64,000 bases of DNA from Rhipicephalus microplus (Eukaryota; Arthropoda; Arachnida; Ixodida; Ixodidae), in the NCBI RefSeq assembly GCF_043290135.1, contig NC_134707.1:72565008-72629007 (forward strand), in the 5' to 3' direction. Under the pieces are notes generated by a model. The model worked only from the letters and a program-made list of their open reading frames with translations, was not told where the DNA came from and ran no database searches. Below are positions 9,571 through 21,299 of the stretch, one piece after another (the first letter of the stretch is position 1; every line of letters begins with the position of its first letter). A program made the position numbers and the translations under genes.

Positions 9571-12451
9571 GTAAGGGGGACACTTTTTTATGTAGACCAA
9601 GTATGCCACTCAGTGCAAGTGTGTGTTGCTGCACTCGAACGAGGCGTCGTGAAACGGCAACCTTACGCGCCTTTGCGAGTGCGGTTGCCGATTCGCTTTG
9701 ACAATGCTAACGCCAGCAGAGCCATGGCGCATCGACGCGGCCTTACTGGACTAATTCGAGACAACTGCGGCAACATGCATGTGTATGGTGATCGATTTTT
9801 TTCATATGTGCAATGTAGTGAGGAAGACGCACACGGCGCTTGCTACGTTGTTGATTAAACGAAGCCTGCAGTGCCATTTGATGCAAAGCAGCATTTTGTT
9901 TACGTTCGCGGGCGATACAATTTGTAACTTGGCTCGATTCACCTAGCCAACCGCCTAAGTGGGTTGATTAGCATACGTTCACGGTAGAGCGTTATTATGC
10001 CCCTAAACAGTGGCGTGTGCTTGTTAAAAGATATGTGTGTGCCTAGTGTAGAGAGAGAGAGGTGTTCGTGCAATCTGCATGTGTACCTGCAAGACGCCTT
10101 TGCTTGTAACTAATAATGTACCGGCCAGCACCTACATTGTACGCCTGACTTTGAAGAAAACTTGCATGCACAATGTGAGATTTTGTAATCTGCCAGAGTC
10201 GATTTTTATAAAATAATACACTGCCAGCATGTTCAAAATATGTTTCGCTGCTGTGTGGCAGGGGTGCGGTTATCACGCTGTTGTGTAGTTGCTGATGCAA
10301 GCACTTATAGTTTTGATGCGTTAATATTTCTCATCTAACTCATCAGGTGTTTGGCTGTTTCAGCACAAACAAGGCAAAGAGAGAAGGAAGATGGGTAATG
10401 ACAGGACCAGTGCCGACTTTTGTTTGCAGGAGAATACCCACGTTGGTGTATTTATTGTGACAGCCTTTCTGTGTTGCTTTTTTGCCCAATTTATGCAACA
10501 ACACAGTTGTCAGCAATATGAGAGAGAACACTGAAATTCGCTTTTAAAGATCATGGAGACTAAATGCCTAGTAACTCACAGCACAAAGTAACAACAAAAG
10601 ACATCAGCATGATCATTGTGGATGAGTACAGTCTTGCATCTAAAAAATATATTGTGCAAAATGTTGCCTAAGAAACCTCTCTATGTTTGCGAATAGTGTG
10701 ACGGCACTTCGAGCACCATGCCAGCCATTCCCTCTTTCTGTGCAAGGGCTGGTTGGCAAGGAAGTTGTTTGTGACGTTCCTCATAGACCACTGAGATGTA
10801 TGCGATTCTAAACCTGTAGCCTAATATATACGTAATCTTTTGTGCAGTTACATCGCTGCATCTGACACCTACAACTTATTTGCATATTTACATTGCTCCC
10901 TTAGGACCTAACAAACAAACTTGTTTGCATTGTCACTTCATGAATATCGAGCGGTAAAGGTACTGAGTATATGTGAAACAAGAATCTCTGCTTATTACAT
11001 GAAGACATATGAGGCCTTCGATAAAACGAGTTATACCTTTATTGAGCTTGCGTACTCGTCGGGGCGATTCATACATGCAGCTTCAGCAAATGGTATCTTC
11101 CAGCCCGGTGACCTTGCAATCTTTTTCTGCCCACAGCGCAAACACCGAGATGTACCCACTCGCAGATGGTCGCGTCAAGTGCATATTTACCTTGACTAAA
11201 ATGTCAAATCAAGTTTTTTCATCGACCGGTCCCTGCCATGAGTGCTAACGTCTTCGCAAACAAGACTCATTGTTATTGACACTGCACACACCACACACAG
11301 TATTCTCAGTTGAACCGATATTCTCAATACCTTTCAATGCACACTACATGCCGCAATCAACAGTGCACATTTTTGAAGACTATGCCGCTGTTGCTCGCAC
11401 AGGCCACCACGTGTGTTCACTTCAAGATAAACAGACAGCGTGGCAAATATTTTACCACACAGTTTACCACACAGCAGGATGTTTGCTGACACATACTACA
11501 GCTAATGTCGACATTGTAACGTGAAGTGTGAGCTTTGAAAAATTAAAACTTGCCCCAAACACCGCACGACTGTACCCGGGTGAGCCACCAGCGGGAGTGT
11601 TTTTCCAGCCACACCTTTTACATGTGCCAGTGACATCATGCTGTGACGTACCTCGGTAGGGGCCTATCGCTGCATACTTTATGTGAATGAGGGTCCTGTT
11701 AGTGAAAGCAGGCATTGTTGATTTCGTAACTTGTTCATGCCCAACTGGACCTTCATTTGCACAAGTTGTCTGACTGATATTCAGGCGAACTTTTGTGTAA
11801 TAATGTATACAGTTGGCAGTCTGTGCTTGCCCCATACTGTTGTTACTGGTGTTTCTTGTTGTTACTTTGCACTGCTCATTACTGCTCACCTACAGAAACT
11901 AGCCTATCTTGCCGCTGTTTTGGACAAGATGCAGCTGGCAAATGCGATAGTGTTCATAACTCTAAATTCTCGAGCAAAAATTATCGTTTCATATTCAGTT
12001 AGTTGCATTCATATAAGTACATTATAAGAAATCATTGATTAAACATGAATCCGTGTTCCTTTACATAATGCTCACAACTTTTATATCAAATTGAATGGTG
12101 TTTATAAAAAGAACATGGGTTTTAGCTAAACTTCATGCTCTTTTCTCGAACCACTGACAAAACCCCATTGTATGCTTACTTGCCATGAATCCGACTGTGT
12201 TCGAAATACATTGCAATTCTTCACCGGACTGCCAGTACACTTCACATTGGGGGAACATTTATTACCCAGGGATTGATTAATTAAGAACGGAAAGAAAGAA
12301 GCGGCAGGCCGGGATACTTGATATTGGCATCCAATTTGCTACTCAGCGCATTATCATGCAAACTTCCTATAGAGTGGTTATGCGTCTTGCATGTGTGTCT
12401 GTAAACCAAGAACTTTGGGTAGAACAATATTTATCTTACAAATGGTTGCAG
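9571..12451. other. AT-rich stretch, possible intron
   Basis: CpG-rich to about 9860, then AT-rich with scattered short frames. I found no transposon motif. If the exon candidates at 9421-9570 and 12452-12561 belong together, this is an intron of about 2.9 kb. Confidence 0.3.
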
Positions 12452-12561
12452 GACTGTGGAGGCTGTAGGGCTGCCTAGGAATGGTGAAATCCCTGGACAT
12501 GTGTTCAACCTTGCTGCATCAGCTCCTTGGTATTTTCACGGCATCTTTACAGATGTGTTGG
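12452..12561 (+). CDS. Candidate internal coding exon, unknown protein
   Basis: The segment is bounded by a 3' splice site (aaatggttgcag|gac, AG at 12450-12451) and a consensus 5' site (ttgg|gtgagt, GT at 12562-12563). The 110 bases carry one open frame of 36 codons with one spare base at each end. It reads TVEAVGLPRNGEIPGHVFNL and ends APWYFHGIFTDVL. The other two frames contain stops. The composition is protein-like with no resemblance to transposon proteins, and I do not recognise the family. The exon leaves one base over, which fits the two leading bases required by the candidate exon at 20450. Confidence 0.3.
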
Positions 12562-14833
12562 GTGAGTAAAGCAAGCAGGTTTCAACACAAGGAAAAGTAT
12601 AATATGGCAGCACCTCTTGTGCGTGACTTACATCCCAAGTATATCAAATATTTATCTTGCCTTGTGGCCTGTAATTTTAAAAGAGACACTTCTTTTTGCT
12701 TTATATTTGAGTCTTGATGCTTCGACAGCAATGTATTTGTGTTTGACAGCAAGTGTTCTTGAACAAATAACTGATCTCAATAATGACAAAACACCCTTCA
12801 TACTTGGTCCTTAGCATAAGCTAGCACATATCTGTAGCAGATTCAATTATTCATTTTTTGCTGGGATGATAATGGGCAAGTAGCAAAGGCAAGTTCAGAT
12901 TGGAGTGGTCGGTGACATCTGTTTAGGCTTTGTCATATTGCTTTGCAACCAGAGTTACTTGTGGCCACATATACAATGAAGCCACATGACGTGCATTCTA
13001 AATGAGATTACCATATCACATTTCACTGCATCTTAGTATGTGCCAAACAAATGCAGATATCATTAGCTTGCCACTATAAAGGGATCCTAAACCAACACAA
13101 GGTTGAAATTTAGTCGTGGTGTTGCAGCTGTGTATGACTCTACAATGGATGCATAGCCGTGATAATTTGTCTATATGTTGTCGCAATAGTATTGTTACAC
13201 ACATTGTACGATACAAAAGAGGTCCTCGCTTATTTCGCTTTTTTTCGCTATGCTTCTTTCTTGTCTCTTCTTGCCATGTGTTCCTCCTCACTGTACAAGG
13301 AGCAAGAGCAGTGGGCACACAGACACATATTTAAAAAAATGTTGTAAGGTGAGCACTGAGAAGCTGAACACTTCCAAAAGGCTCAAAGAGGTAAAGGTAT
13401 TGTTTCTAGGTACTTTTTGGGCACCCATAGCTAGTTGTGCGGCTGCAGTTAAAAAATAAGTTAAATGTTAAAAATTAATTGGAGATGGTTTGGCACCAAT
13501 AATTGCAGTTACATACAGAACTAGGTTTCAATGCGTAAGCAAATTCTGTTCCCTCTAAATCAATTCTAATGATATCTGAAATTCAGGAAATATTCACAGA
13601 AAAGCTCAGGATAAGGCTAAGTGGTTGCCCCTTGAACGTGAAGGAGATACCCTTCTTCTAAAAGGTCAATAGACAGCCTAGTAGCCTCGATATTACATGC
13701 ACTGTAAAATATTCTGGTGTGGTGCTTTTCATGCATGTTATAATGAGAGGGGTTTTTCATAGAACTGTTGTCACTTTGCCCTGCATTGCTGAAATTGTTC
13801 ACATAGTTATAATACATGAATCACTTTATGCCTTTTGATTTTATGCAAATGGTTTGCTTACCCAGTCGGTTTAACTTGATTTGGATAAAATCATAAATGC
13901 TCTAAAATTTTTTTTACTATACAGCAGGTTTATGTTTAAAATACGCGACCATTGATGTGAACGCAGTTGGTGGCGTGCTTGATTAATCCTTCACTATCAC
14001 CACTCTAACTACACCTGCTACAGTGCATAGTGCGACAAAAGTAATGGTTCTTAACATTACTGGCAGCATACACTTTTATGTCTCAAAATAGGTTAAAAAG
14101 CCGGGTAAAAATGTGTACGTTTTTTTTCGCTCCAACTAAATATTCTGGTCTACTCAAAGTAGCTTCCGCTCTTTTAAGGTCCTGAAACTTTTAGGTGTTC
14201 AAAGGAAGTATCAATGCCATATACTTTCTTTGTCAGCCTACTCACCACTCTAATAATGAGAATTACCCGAAAACATTACCCAGTAAATTAAAGGGATGTT
14301 ATAAAAAGTAATGTCAATTCAATTGTCAAAAAACGTTGCCAAGTTACGTTTTTGTTCACTTTTTTTTCACAATTTTGTTAAAGTTACTTTTGATAACTTC
14401 CCCTATAATTTGTTTGGCATCATTTTCTGCTAGTTCTCATTATAATGTGTTCAACAAAGACAACAAACCCTTAAATTTATAGTTCTTTCTTTTACTCATG
14501 AATCTGAAACAGTGAATCTCAGTAATCTTAGCGGTGTATGACTTGTTTTTTTTTATCAGTTGTGCATGTGTTCAAGTACATGCATTTAGGTGGGAGGGCG
14601 AACTATTGCCTCCTCCTGTGACTAGCAGATTTTCTGAGAACGGACAGATGCATAATGCTGCCAAAGAAGTATAGGGATATTGGAAGTAATCGTAACGTAA
14701 TTGCAATCGTAATGTAATTGCCAGTAGGCAAAAAAAAAGGTGTCCCACACTCGTCATAATGGTAACAGGCAGCGCTGACTGACTCTTCCATGTATAAATG
14801 CACATATATACCGTACAAAATGGAAGAGGGATA
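12562..14833. other. AT-rich stretch
   Basis: Only short frames and T/A runs. Nothing is recognised. It could be intronic if the flanking exon candidates are real. Confidence 0.3.
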
Positions 14834-14929
14834 GCCGCCATGGTAGCTCAGTTGATAGAGGATCGGACATGTTATTCGAAGTTCGCAGGCTCGGTCCCTG
14901 TACAGGGCAGGTTATCTTTTTTTTTTCCT
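14834..14929 (+). mobile_element. Second tRNA-derived SINE family
   Basis: It begins 'gccgccatggtagctcagtt', with an A box 'tggtagctcagttgatagag', and has a B-box-like 'ggctcggtccct' about 35 bases later. It ends in a T-rich tail. The head matches the truncated and inverted copies at 2629-2699. It is directly followed by a Ruka copy in the same orientation. Confidence 0.7.
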
Positions 14930-14930
14930 G

Positions 14931-15170
14931 CCCCGCCACGGTGGTCTAGTGGCTAAGGTACTCGGCTGCTGACCCGCAGGTCGCGGATTCGAATCCCGGC
15001 TGTGGCGGCTGCATTTCCGATGGAGGCGGAAATGTTGTAGGCCCGTGTACTCAGATTTGGGTGCACGTTAAAGAACCCCAAATGGTCAAAATTTCCGGAG
15101 CCCTCCACTACGGCGTCTCTCATAATCATATGGTGGTTTTGGGACGTTAAACCCCACAAATCAATCAATA
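14931..15170 (+). mobile_element. Ruka-like SINE, full length
   Basis: It starts ccccgccacggtggtctagt, has a clear A box and the B box 'gattcgaatcccgg' near 14987, then the conserved body ('ggaggcggaaatgttgtagg', 'cgtctctcataatcatatgg'), and ends 'tcaatcaata' before a T run. It sits one base after the end of another SINE. Confidence 0.88.
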
Positions 15171-15759
15171 TCTTTTTTTTCCTTCTACTTTTCTTTCTTC
15201 ACAATTACAACACTTCTATTCTTGAAGATTTTATGGTGTAAAAAAGGTACCTTATAATCTGAAGAGGCAAACATAATGTGCCAGTGTACGAGTTAGGTCT
15301 TGTAGTGGTTACAAGTAAGATATGTTTTGAAGAATAAATCATTCTGCCACTTGACTAAAGAATGGCTACAGGACATGGCGCTGGATGCACTTTGTTATTT
15401 TTGAATCAAGCTATCTTGTATTCTATTTTTATAATTTACATGGGATACACATGACAGTATTACACACTTTAACACCACAAAGATTATGCAGCGAACAATG
15501 TTATAAATGCGAAATTGCATAAGGATAAGGTGTAAACTGCACCCTCAACGAGAATGTACAGAAAGCACAGGGTGCAGGCGTTTCCTTCTGCCCGTGCTTT
15601 TCAAGTGCGAGCTGTTTTCACCTCGTTCTGACCAACTAACTAGATTGAGATGTGTTGTTATAGTGCAAGAGGATGCTTCACGGGAAACTAGGTTTGTCTC
15701 AAAGTCTGTGTGTGTCTTTCAACCTATATGGTGCCCGGTTCAAGAGTTCATGCAGACCA

Positions 15760-15840
15760 GATCGTGTAAAACAGGACCGTGTAAAATGAACCGTGTAAAT
15801 AAAATAAAATGGACCATGTAAATAAACAGGATCGTGTAAA
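15760..15840 (+). repeat. Five short GAYCGTGTAAA-type repeats
   Basis: The motif 'ga(c/t)c(g/a)tgtaaa', or a close variant, recurs at about 15760, 15775, 15790, 15812 and 15830. Spacing is irregular at 15-22 bases, with A/T-rich spacers. Confidence 0.7.
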
Positions 15841-17275
15841 CTGTCGTTTTCGTGAGCAACTGTAGTTGTGGTTGTGCTGAATGACCTTTCTTTATATACA
15901 CTACATAACAAACTTGCTTCTTTAGAGTCAAGTGCATCTTCAGATCGATTGTATATGTTTGCATATGCGAGGCCTTAAGTTTTATAAGAAATTCCTCAGT
16001 GTGCCACGAGGAAATGTGTGTTCAGCGAAAATTTGTATATCATTATATACAACTCTTAAAGCCTCGTCTACAACTTTATGCAGGTTGACTTTGAGCAGAA
16101 AACGAGGAGCGGCAGCAGCCCCCAGAAAAGAGCAAGCACCCTCCAAGCTCCCGAAGCTCTCTTCGACAGGAACAGCAAGGTCACTGTGTGGTATTGAAAA
16201 CCATTGCAAGGAGTGCCTTATCAGTACATTGTGCTGCTCTTTCATCGCAGAAGACGAAGTTGACCACTCCAGAGGAACTTCACGTTGTGTATTGTGAGTG
16301 CTTCAGTGGTTTTGTTTTTGTCCAGCCAGCAGTTAAGAAATCATGTGTCATATTCAGCCAGGATGGCTAGAGGGAGTCGGGCAGGCATGTTTGGACATTT
16401 GTCTAGCCAAGTAGTGCCAATTTTCGCACTGGTCTTGTTGGAGTTACTGCCACAATCACAGAAGCTACGTCACCTCTCTAAATGTACAGATGTGTCGGGG
16501 AAGATTAGCTGCATTAGGCTTTTCTATAACTGATAGCTGCCAACATTCTTCATTATACAGGAGTTTTGTTCCTCACTTATGGGTCTAAAGCCCTCTATAG
16601 AAAAAATGCAACACGTCTACTTCCAGAAGACTCCAAGGCCCTACTTGTAGGTTTTTTCAGCTTGTATCATAAGCACCTCGTTTGGGGTACATGAACATTT
16701 TATAAACATGTACAGCGAAAATTTTGGGTGGCTGGTCGTTTTGTCGTTATCTTGTTCCTCGCAGTATTCTTAAGCATGTTGTGCATTACGTTGTAAATCT
16801 GGTTCATGTGCATAGAAGACATTACGAAGTTTCAGGCTACAGTATAAAAAGCCTGGAAGCAAGCTATCAATAATTTTTTAACAGAGTTGCTTAATCTGAT
16901 ACATGATACATCACTAAACTTTCGTGCGTATTCATCAATGTAAGCTCGTCTTAGTGTTATCCAAAATGAAGATGTGAGTCGACAGATGGAAACATCTAGT
17001 GGGGTAATCAGGGTGAACAATAGAAGTGCTTCAGACAGGCTGGCCGATGTTGCGATAGGAGGACCTATTTTTTAGAAGTTACCTTGTCATCATTGGCGTG
17101 TTAGTTTAAATGGGGTCAGTAATGACATCATCTTTTGGTATAGGCGTGTGTGCCTGTTGGAAATGTTTGTCTGAAAAAAAAAACCTATAACGCAGAAGAG
17201 TGCAGCCCTTGCTTCTTTTCAAGCTAGGTTGCGCTGATACAAAGTGTTTTCCTGTCGGAGGTTGGGGGGTAAGGG

Positions 17276-17430
17276 AAGCAAAAAAAGAGATAAATGATAG
17301 AAAAGAAGAAAAAAGAAGAAAGAAAAGGGGAATGCAAAGTAAAAGTAGTGCTACACGGCTCCTACTTTGCATCCCCCCTTTTCTTCTTTTTTTTCCCTTG
17401 TTTTCTTTTTTCACCTTTTTTGTTACATTT
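17276..17430. repeat. Imperfect palindrome with purine/pyrimidine arms
   Basis: The left arm (17276-17343) is almost all purine and ends 'ggggaatgcaaagta'. The right arm starts 'tactttgcatcccccc' at 17363 and continues as pyrimidines to about 17430. The central loop is about 20 bases. Both strands consequently encode similar peptides across the centre, which is an artefact of the palindrome. Confidence 0.75.
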
Positions 17431-19700
17431 GCATTGTCCCATCTAGTGCATGAATCAATGACACATGGCTTTGCTATAGCAAAGATGCCTATGTGGTGTT
17501 GGATTGAACAGTGCAATGTACTTCATTTAGTTAATTACAGACTGATCAGTCTTGCAATAAGTGCTTCCTGTCTATCACCACACATGTTCAAATGAAAAGT
17601 TTGTGCTTGGCTCTTAGTATGCTGGTATATAGCTTGTGTCTTGGACTACTCAAAATGAATGTTATTTTGCTGCTGTTTATGGTAATGAATTTATCCAACA
17701 TGAAAATATCTTGCCTTGTGAACTTTGTCGGACCTGCCTTTCTTTTTCTTTCCTATGCAGGCATTGTATGTGAGGGAGGCAGTAACAGAGAGGTGATAGC
17801 TTGAGCTTCGGAAGAATAAATGCTGGCAGTGAGGCAATTACGCATTAAATATTCCAGCCATTTTGCCAACCGTCCTAAATGTGTTTTGAAAAAAAAATAT
17901 TGTGCTCGTTTACTGTATTTTTCTGAAAACAGCAAAATGCTAAAGTATATCGCAGAGAACAAAATATTAGGCCACGTTGGTGCCTTCTGGACTTCCCAGG
18001 ATGTCGTCTGGGTGTTGTTTGTAAAAATTGAAGTGTTTCAAAAATACCGCCTCTTCTACACCAAATTCGGTCTTGGTAATAAGTAAAGGTGATTGTGTGT
18101 AGTGCATGAATCTCAGTAATATTAGTGCAATTTTTTCGCCACATCAAAAGCAAGGAAGCAGTTCTCTTTATATGGCAAGTTATATGATTACACTTTGTCT
18201 TAAAGTAGAAATGAATTTTTGAACTTTTATTATGATGGCTGTTTTCTGCATTTGATGTACGACAGCTTCCGTTCCGAAGTTCCCCATGGCCCTCAATAGG
18301 AGACTTCAAAAATCATTTTCCTCATTTAAACAAAAATTGTAATGATAACACTTGTCATGTAACAAGAACTGTTTATTTGCTTTCAACTTACATATAAAAG
18401 TAATTTTCAATTAGATAAACACACAGCTCAAATTGCATCTCAATGTGAACAAAAACTATTATATAGTGATATTTGTAATCTGGACCTAACATTATTTTTT
18501 TTCGTAAAATATAACTTCTGTGCAGTGAGTATTTGTGGCTCAAATATTCATACAAAATACAGTATTGCCATACAAGAAATGCAAACGATAAACAGTTTGG
18601 CTGAATTCTTCAAAGCCTATGTAGCAGAAAAATTGCACTAATGTTACTTGACTTCAAATACTTTAAGAAGCATCTTTACTTAATATGTAGATCAAATTTG
18701 ATATGGCAAGAAGAAGCGGTACTTTGAAATTTTTCTCACAAATAACACCCGCACGACATTCTGCGAAATTCTGAAGGTACCCCCGTGACCACTAGTCTTT
18801 TCTCTTCAAAACACTTCTGCAAATAACTATTTTCAGAAGAGAAAATTACCATCACTTTTTAAACTATACATCTGTGATGGTCGCCAGGCAGTATGGTTTG
18901 TATGTTTGGTGTAGAATAGCCCAGTGCAAAAAACAACAAATGTCTGAGCATCCTTTGAAGCCCGGGCAATTTCGAAAGCATTTGTTTGTTAGCAGCAATT
19001 CAGTTAAGCCCTTGTCTTTATGCTTAGGCCCAGAAACCAAACACAAGTAACTAAAGTAGTCCTAAGAGTCATGTAGTCTCACTGTTCCAAGGCTTGTGGA
19101 GCCTAATTTAGTGCAAGCTTCACCATTTTTTAAAAATTCAGATTCAACCAACAGGTTTTGGAGGCACAGTGCATTTTCAGCTAACTTGTTTCACACCAGT
19201 TACTTAGATAAAAAGCGGAAAGTAGAGGTAAAAATACCATTTTAAAGGCATTGTAGGTAATAACAAAAAGGACTGCTTTCTTTTTTTGTGTGGTGCTTTG
19301 CCTGAACGCTGTGCTTTTTGTGGTATAGTTCATTGTCTAGTGAACATAGGCCTTAAAAACTAACGTTAGCCATGTTGAGGTCGATTTCTTGGTTATAGTC
19401 ATAGTAGCCATATAAATAATTATGACTTCAAACTTGATTGTTCTTTTGAAGATTTTTTCCTTGCATAATGATATTTGAGAGTCTTAGTCAATTTTGTTAT
19501 AAGAAAACGTGATGTCATAATAGGGTCACTTTTTGTAGAGTCGTTCAGTTCTACCTTACCTTTTACATTCCTAATAGAGCAGTTATTTTCAATATCGGTA
19601 TTTAAAATGGAATGAGCATGCTGTATGTAGTAAGGTGTAAGCTCTTACAGATAGCACATGCACCCAACTTTTCTGTTGGCAGTTTATTTCTGGTATTCTT

Positions 19701-19898
19701 GATTTATATGTGGGGTTTCACGTCCGAAAACCACTATATGATTATGAGAGACGCTGTAGTGGAGGGCACTAGAAACTTCGACCACTTGGGGTTCTTTAAC
19801 GTACACCCAAATCTGAGCACACGTGCCTACAGCATTTCTGCCTCCATCGGAAATGAAGCCGGGGTTTGATACCGCGACATGCGAGTCAGCAGCCGAAT
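19701..19898 (-). mobile_element. Ruka-like SINE, head truncated
   Basis: On the plus strand it starts 'gatttatatgtggggtttca' and runs through 'attatgagagacgctgtagtgg' and 'cgcctccatcggaaat'-like sequence to 'gcgagtcagcagccga'. The outermost part of the tRNA head (A box) is missing and the B box is damaged. It is older than the copies at 2361 and 14931 by visible substitutions. Confidence 0.8.
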
Positions 19899-20449
19899 TT
19901 CTGTTACTCTTGCTCCCCTATATGTGTGCAGTTCGGTTATAGTTATCTGGCTTGCACAGATTTTTAATGGCACCTGCCTGGTCCTACTTGCTTTCATGGT
20001 GATTTTAACCTTCATAAGTTGCATAGGTTTAACTCTCAAAATTGTTCAAGATGCCAATTTTGTGCGCAAACTGTATAGTATAAAGGCAGCAGATGTACAT
20101 GCACACACTATTGAATGAACATTGAGAGCTTTCACTTGTAGTTCCTAAAGTTTTACTGTGCAGGAAGCGTTTAAATCATAATTTCATAAGGACAAACTAA
20201 TCGATTATCTCTACCATTGGAAATCGTGACAACCTAGTTATTTTCACTGTGATAAGCATGCTGTTTTTTTTTGATGTGGCAGAACTAATTTATACACTCA
20301 TTCCTTCTATTATTCACATATGCATAACATGAAGGATTGTGTGTCTTAAACTTTCAGTTTCATTCTGTGTGTTATATTTCTTGTGCATGTAAACTATTGT
20401 GCTAACATGTGTCTCTGACATTATTTGTGCCAATTATTTTCATTTCCAG
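19899..20449. other. AT-rich stretch
   Basis: No gene recognised. It ends in a pyrimidine-rich tract (ttattttcatttccag) that forms a good 3' splice site at 20448-20449. Confidence 0.35.
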
Positions 20450-20553
20450 GTGCCTATGAAGGACACATAAGTTCTATCGCAGTGACCTTCGAAATATACA
20501 GTGGTGCCGGAGCCTCAAGCAGCATTTCGCCGATCTCCACAAGGCATTCATGA
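20450..20553 (+). CDS. Candidate terminal coding exon, unknown protein
   Basis: A consensus 3' splice site (catttccag|gtgcc) precedes 34 codons after two phase bases, read as AYEGHISSIAVTFEIYSGAG and then ASSSISPISTRHS-stop. The stop is at 20551-20553, about 190 bases before a canonical AATAAA at 20745-20750. The two other frames stop within a few codons. The required intron phase matches the exon candidate at 12452-12561. The protein is not recognised, and chance is possible for so short a frame. Confidence 0.3.
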
Positions 20554-20744
20554 GATAAACACAGTGCCACACTTTCACAGTGCTATGATTATTATTTATG
20601 TTTAAACATTTCGTTCTAAAATTGCTGTTACATTGTGCCACCATCCTGTGGCTTAGGTGGAGCTCGTGAAATCGCGGTGCAGTCACCTCATTTGTGTACG
20701 ATCAACACTGCAATGTCACTATTCACAGCTGGAGCATACAGACA

Positions 20745-20750
20745 AATAAA
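20745..20750 (+). terminator. Poly(A) signal AATAAA
   Basis: AATAAA in 'gacaaataaaaaacatattc', downstream of the candidate terminal exon stop. It is plausible as the 3' end of the candidate transcript, but AT-rich DNA makes chance hits common. Confidence 0.3.
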
Positions 20751-20770
20751 AAACATATTCATTGTAGCAG

Positions 20771-21119
20771 GGCTGATGTGTATATTAATGCTTCTCTATT
20801 GATAATAATAACTTTATAAGTTCTTTAAGTCTTGCATAGAACACTGCATTAATGTGTTGCAATGTAACCACCATTTATGATCGCTAGCATGTTTAGTAGT
20901 TTTGTAATGTATTTTATTTAAAAGGTAATTTTGCTTCCGCATCACGACAATTAGTAAGATGCCAATGATTCAATCCCTCATCATGCACATTTAAGAAATA
21001 TTGTGATTTGTACACAGTATTGCATGTACTCAAGATGTGGACGTCTATTCAATTTACACATTATATTGCTTTGCACTAGATTGAGACGTAACATGCACAC
21101 ATTTCAGTAATTTCCGCAT
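20771..21119. other. AT-rich stretch
   Basis: No gene or element recognised. Confidence 0.4.
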
Positions 21120-21250
21120 GATACGTCTTTCCATAAGATGCGGAGTCCGCATCATACGTCTTATGCGGAGTCCGCATCATACGTCTTCCATATTCCAATA
21201 ATTCCGTATGTGAGGTCTCCGCATCTTACGGAACGTTTCAGTAAGGAAAG
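21120..21250. repeat. Palindrome-bearing short repeats
   Basis: The 15-base palindrome atgcggagtccgcat occurs at 21138-21152 and 21163-21177, in 25-base direct repeats together with 'catacgtctt'. Further on, 'tacggaacgtttcagt' (21227-21242) is the complement of a sequence at 5409-5424. It immediately precedes the LINE at 21255. Confidence 0.75.
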
Positions 21251-21299
21251 GAGCGGCCAACGGAGAGCATGGTCGGGCAGCGGCGTCCCGAATGGCGGA

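Larger units (their letters stand above)
15171..19700. other. AT-rich stretch with small repeats
   Basis: No transposon protein is visible. Contents of note are five short GAYCGTGTAAA-type repeats (15760-15840) and a purine/pyrimidine palindrome (17276-17430). Splice-acceptor-like sites are at 16081-16083 and 17738-17760, the second preceded by a strong pyrimidine tract. Frames after 16083 look protein-like for about 30 codons, but their phase fits neither neighbouring exon candidate. Confidence 0.35.

Noticed and set aside
16084..16370. Protein-like frames after a splice-acceptor-like site
   Set aside because: No single frame continues with matching donor and phase to either neighbouring exon candidate, so I did not call an exon.
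17106..17595. Opposite-strand frames of 136 and 131 codons with similar peptides
   Set aside because: The similarity is explained by the palindrome at 17276-17430; composition is low-complexity Lys/Arg and Phe/Leu.
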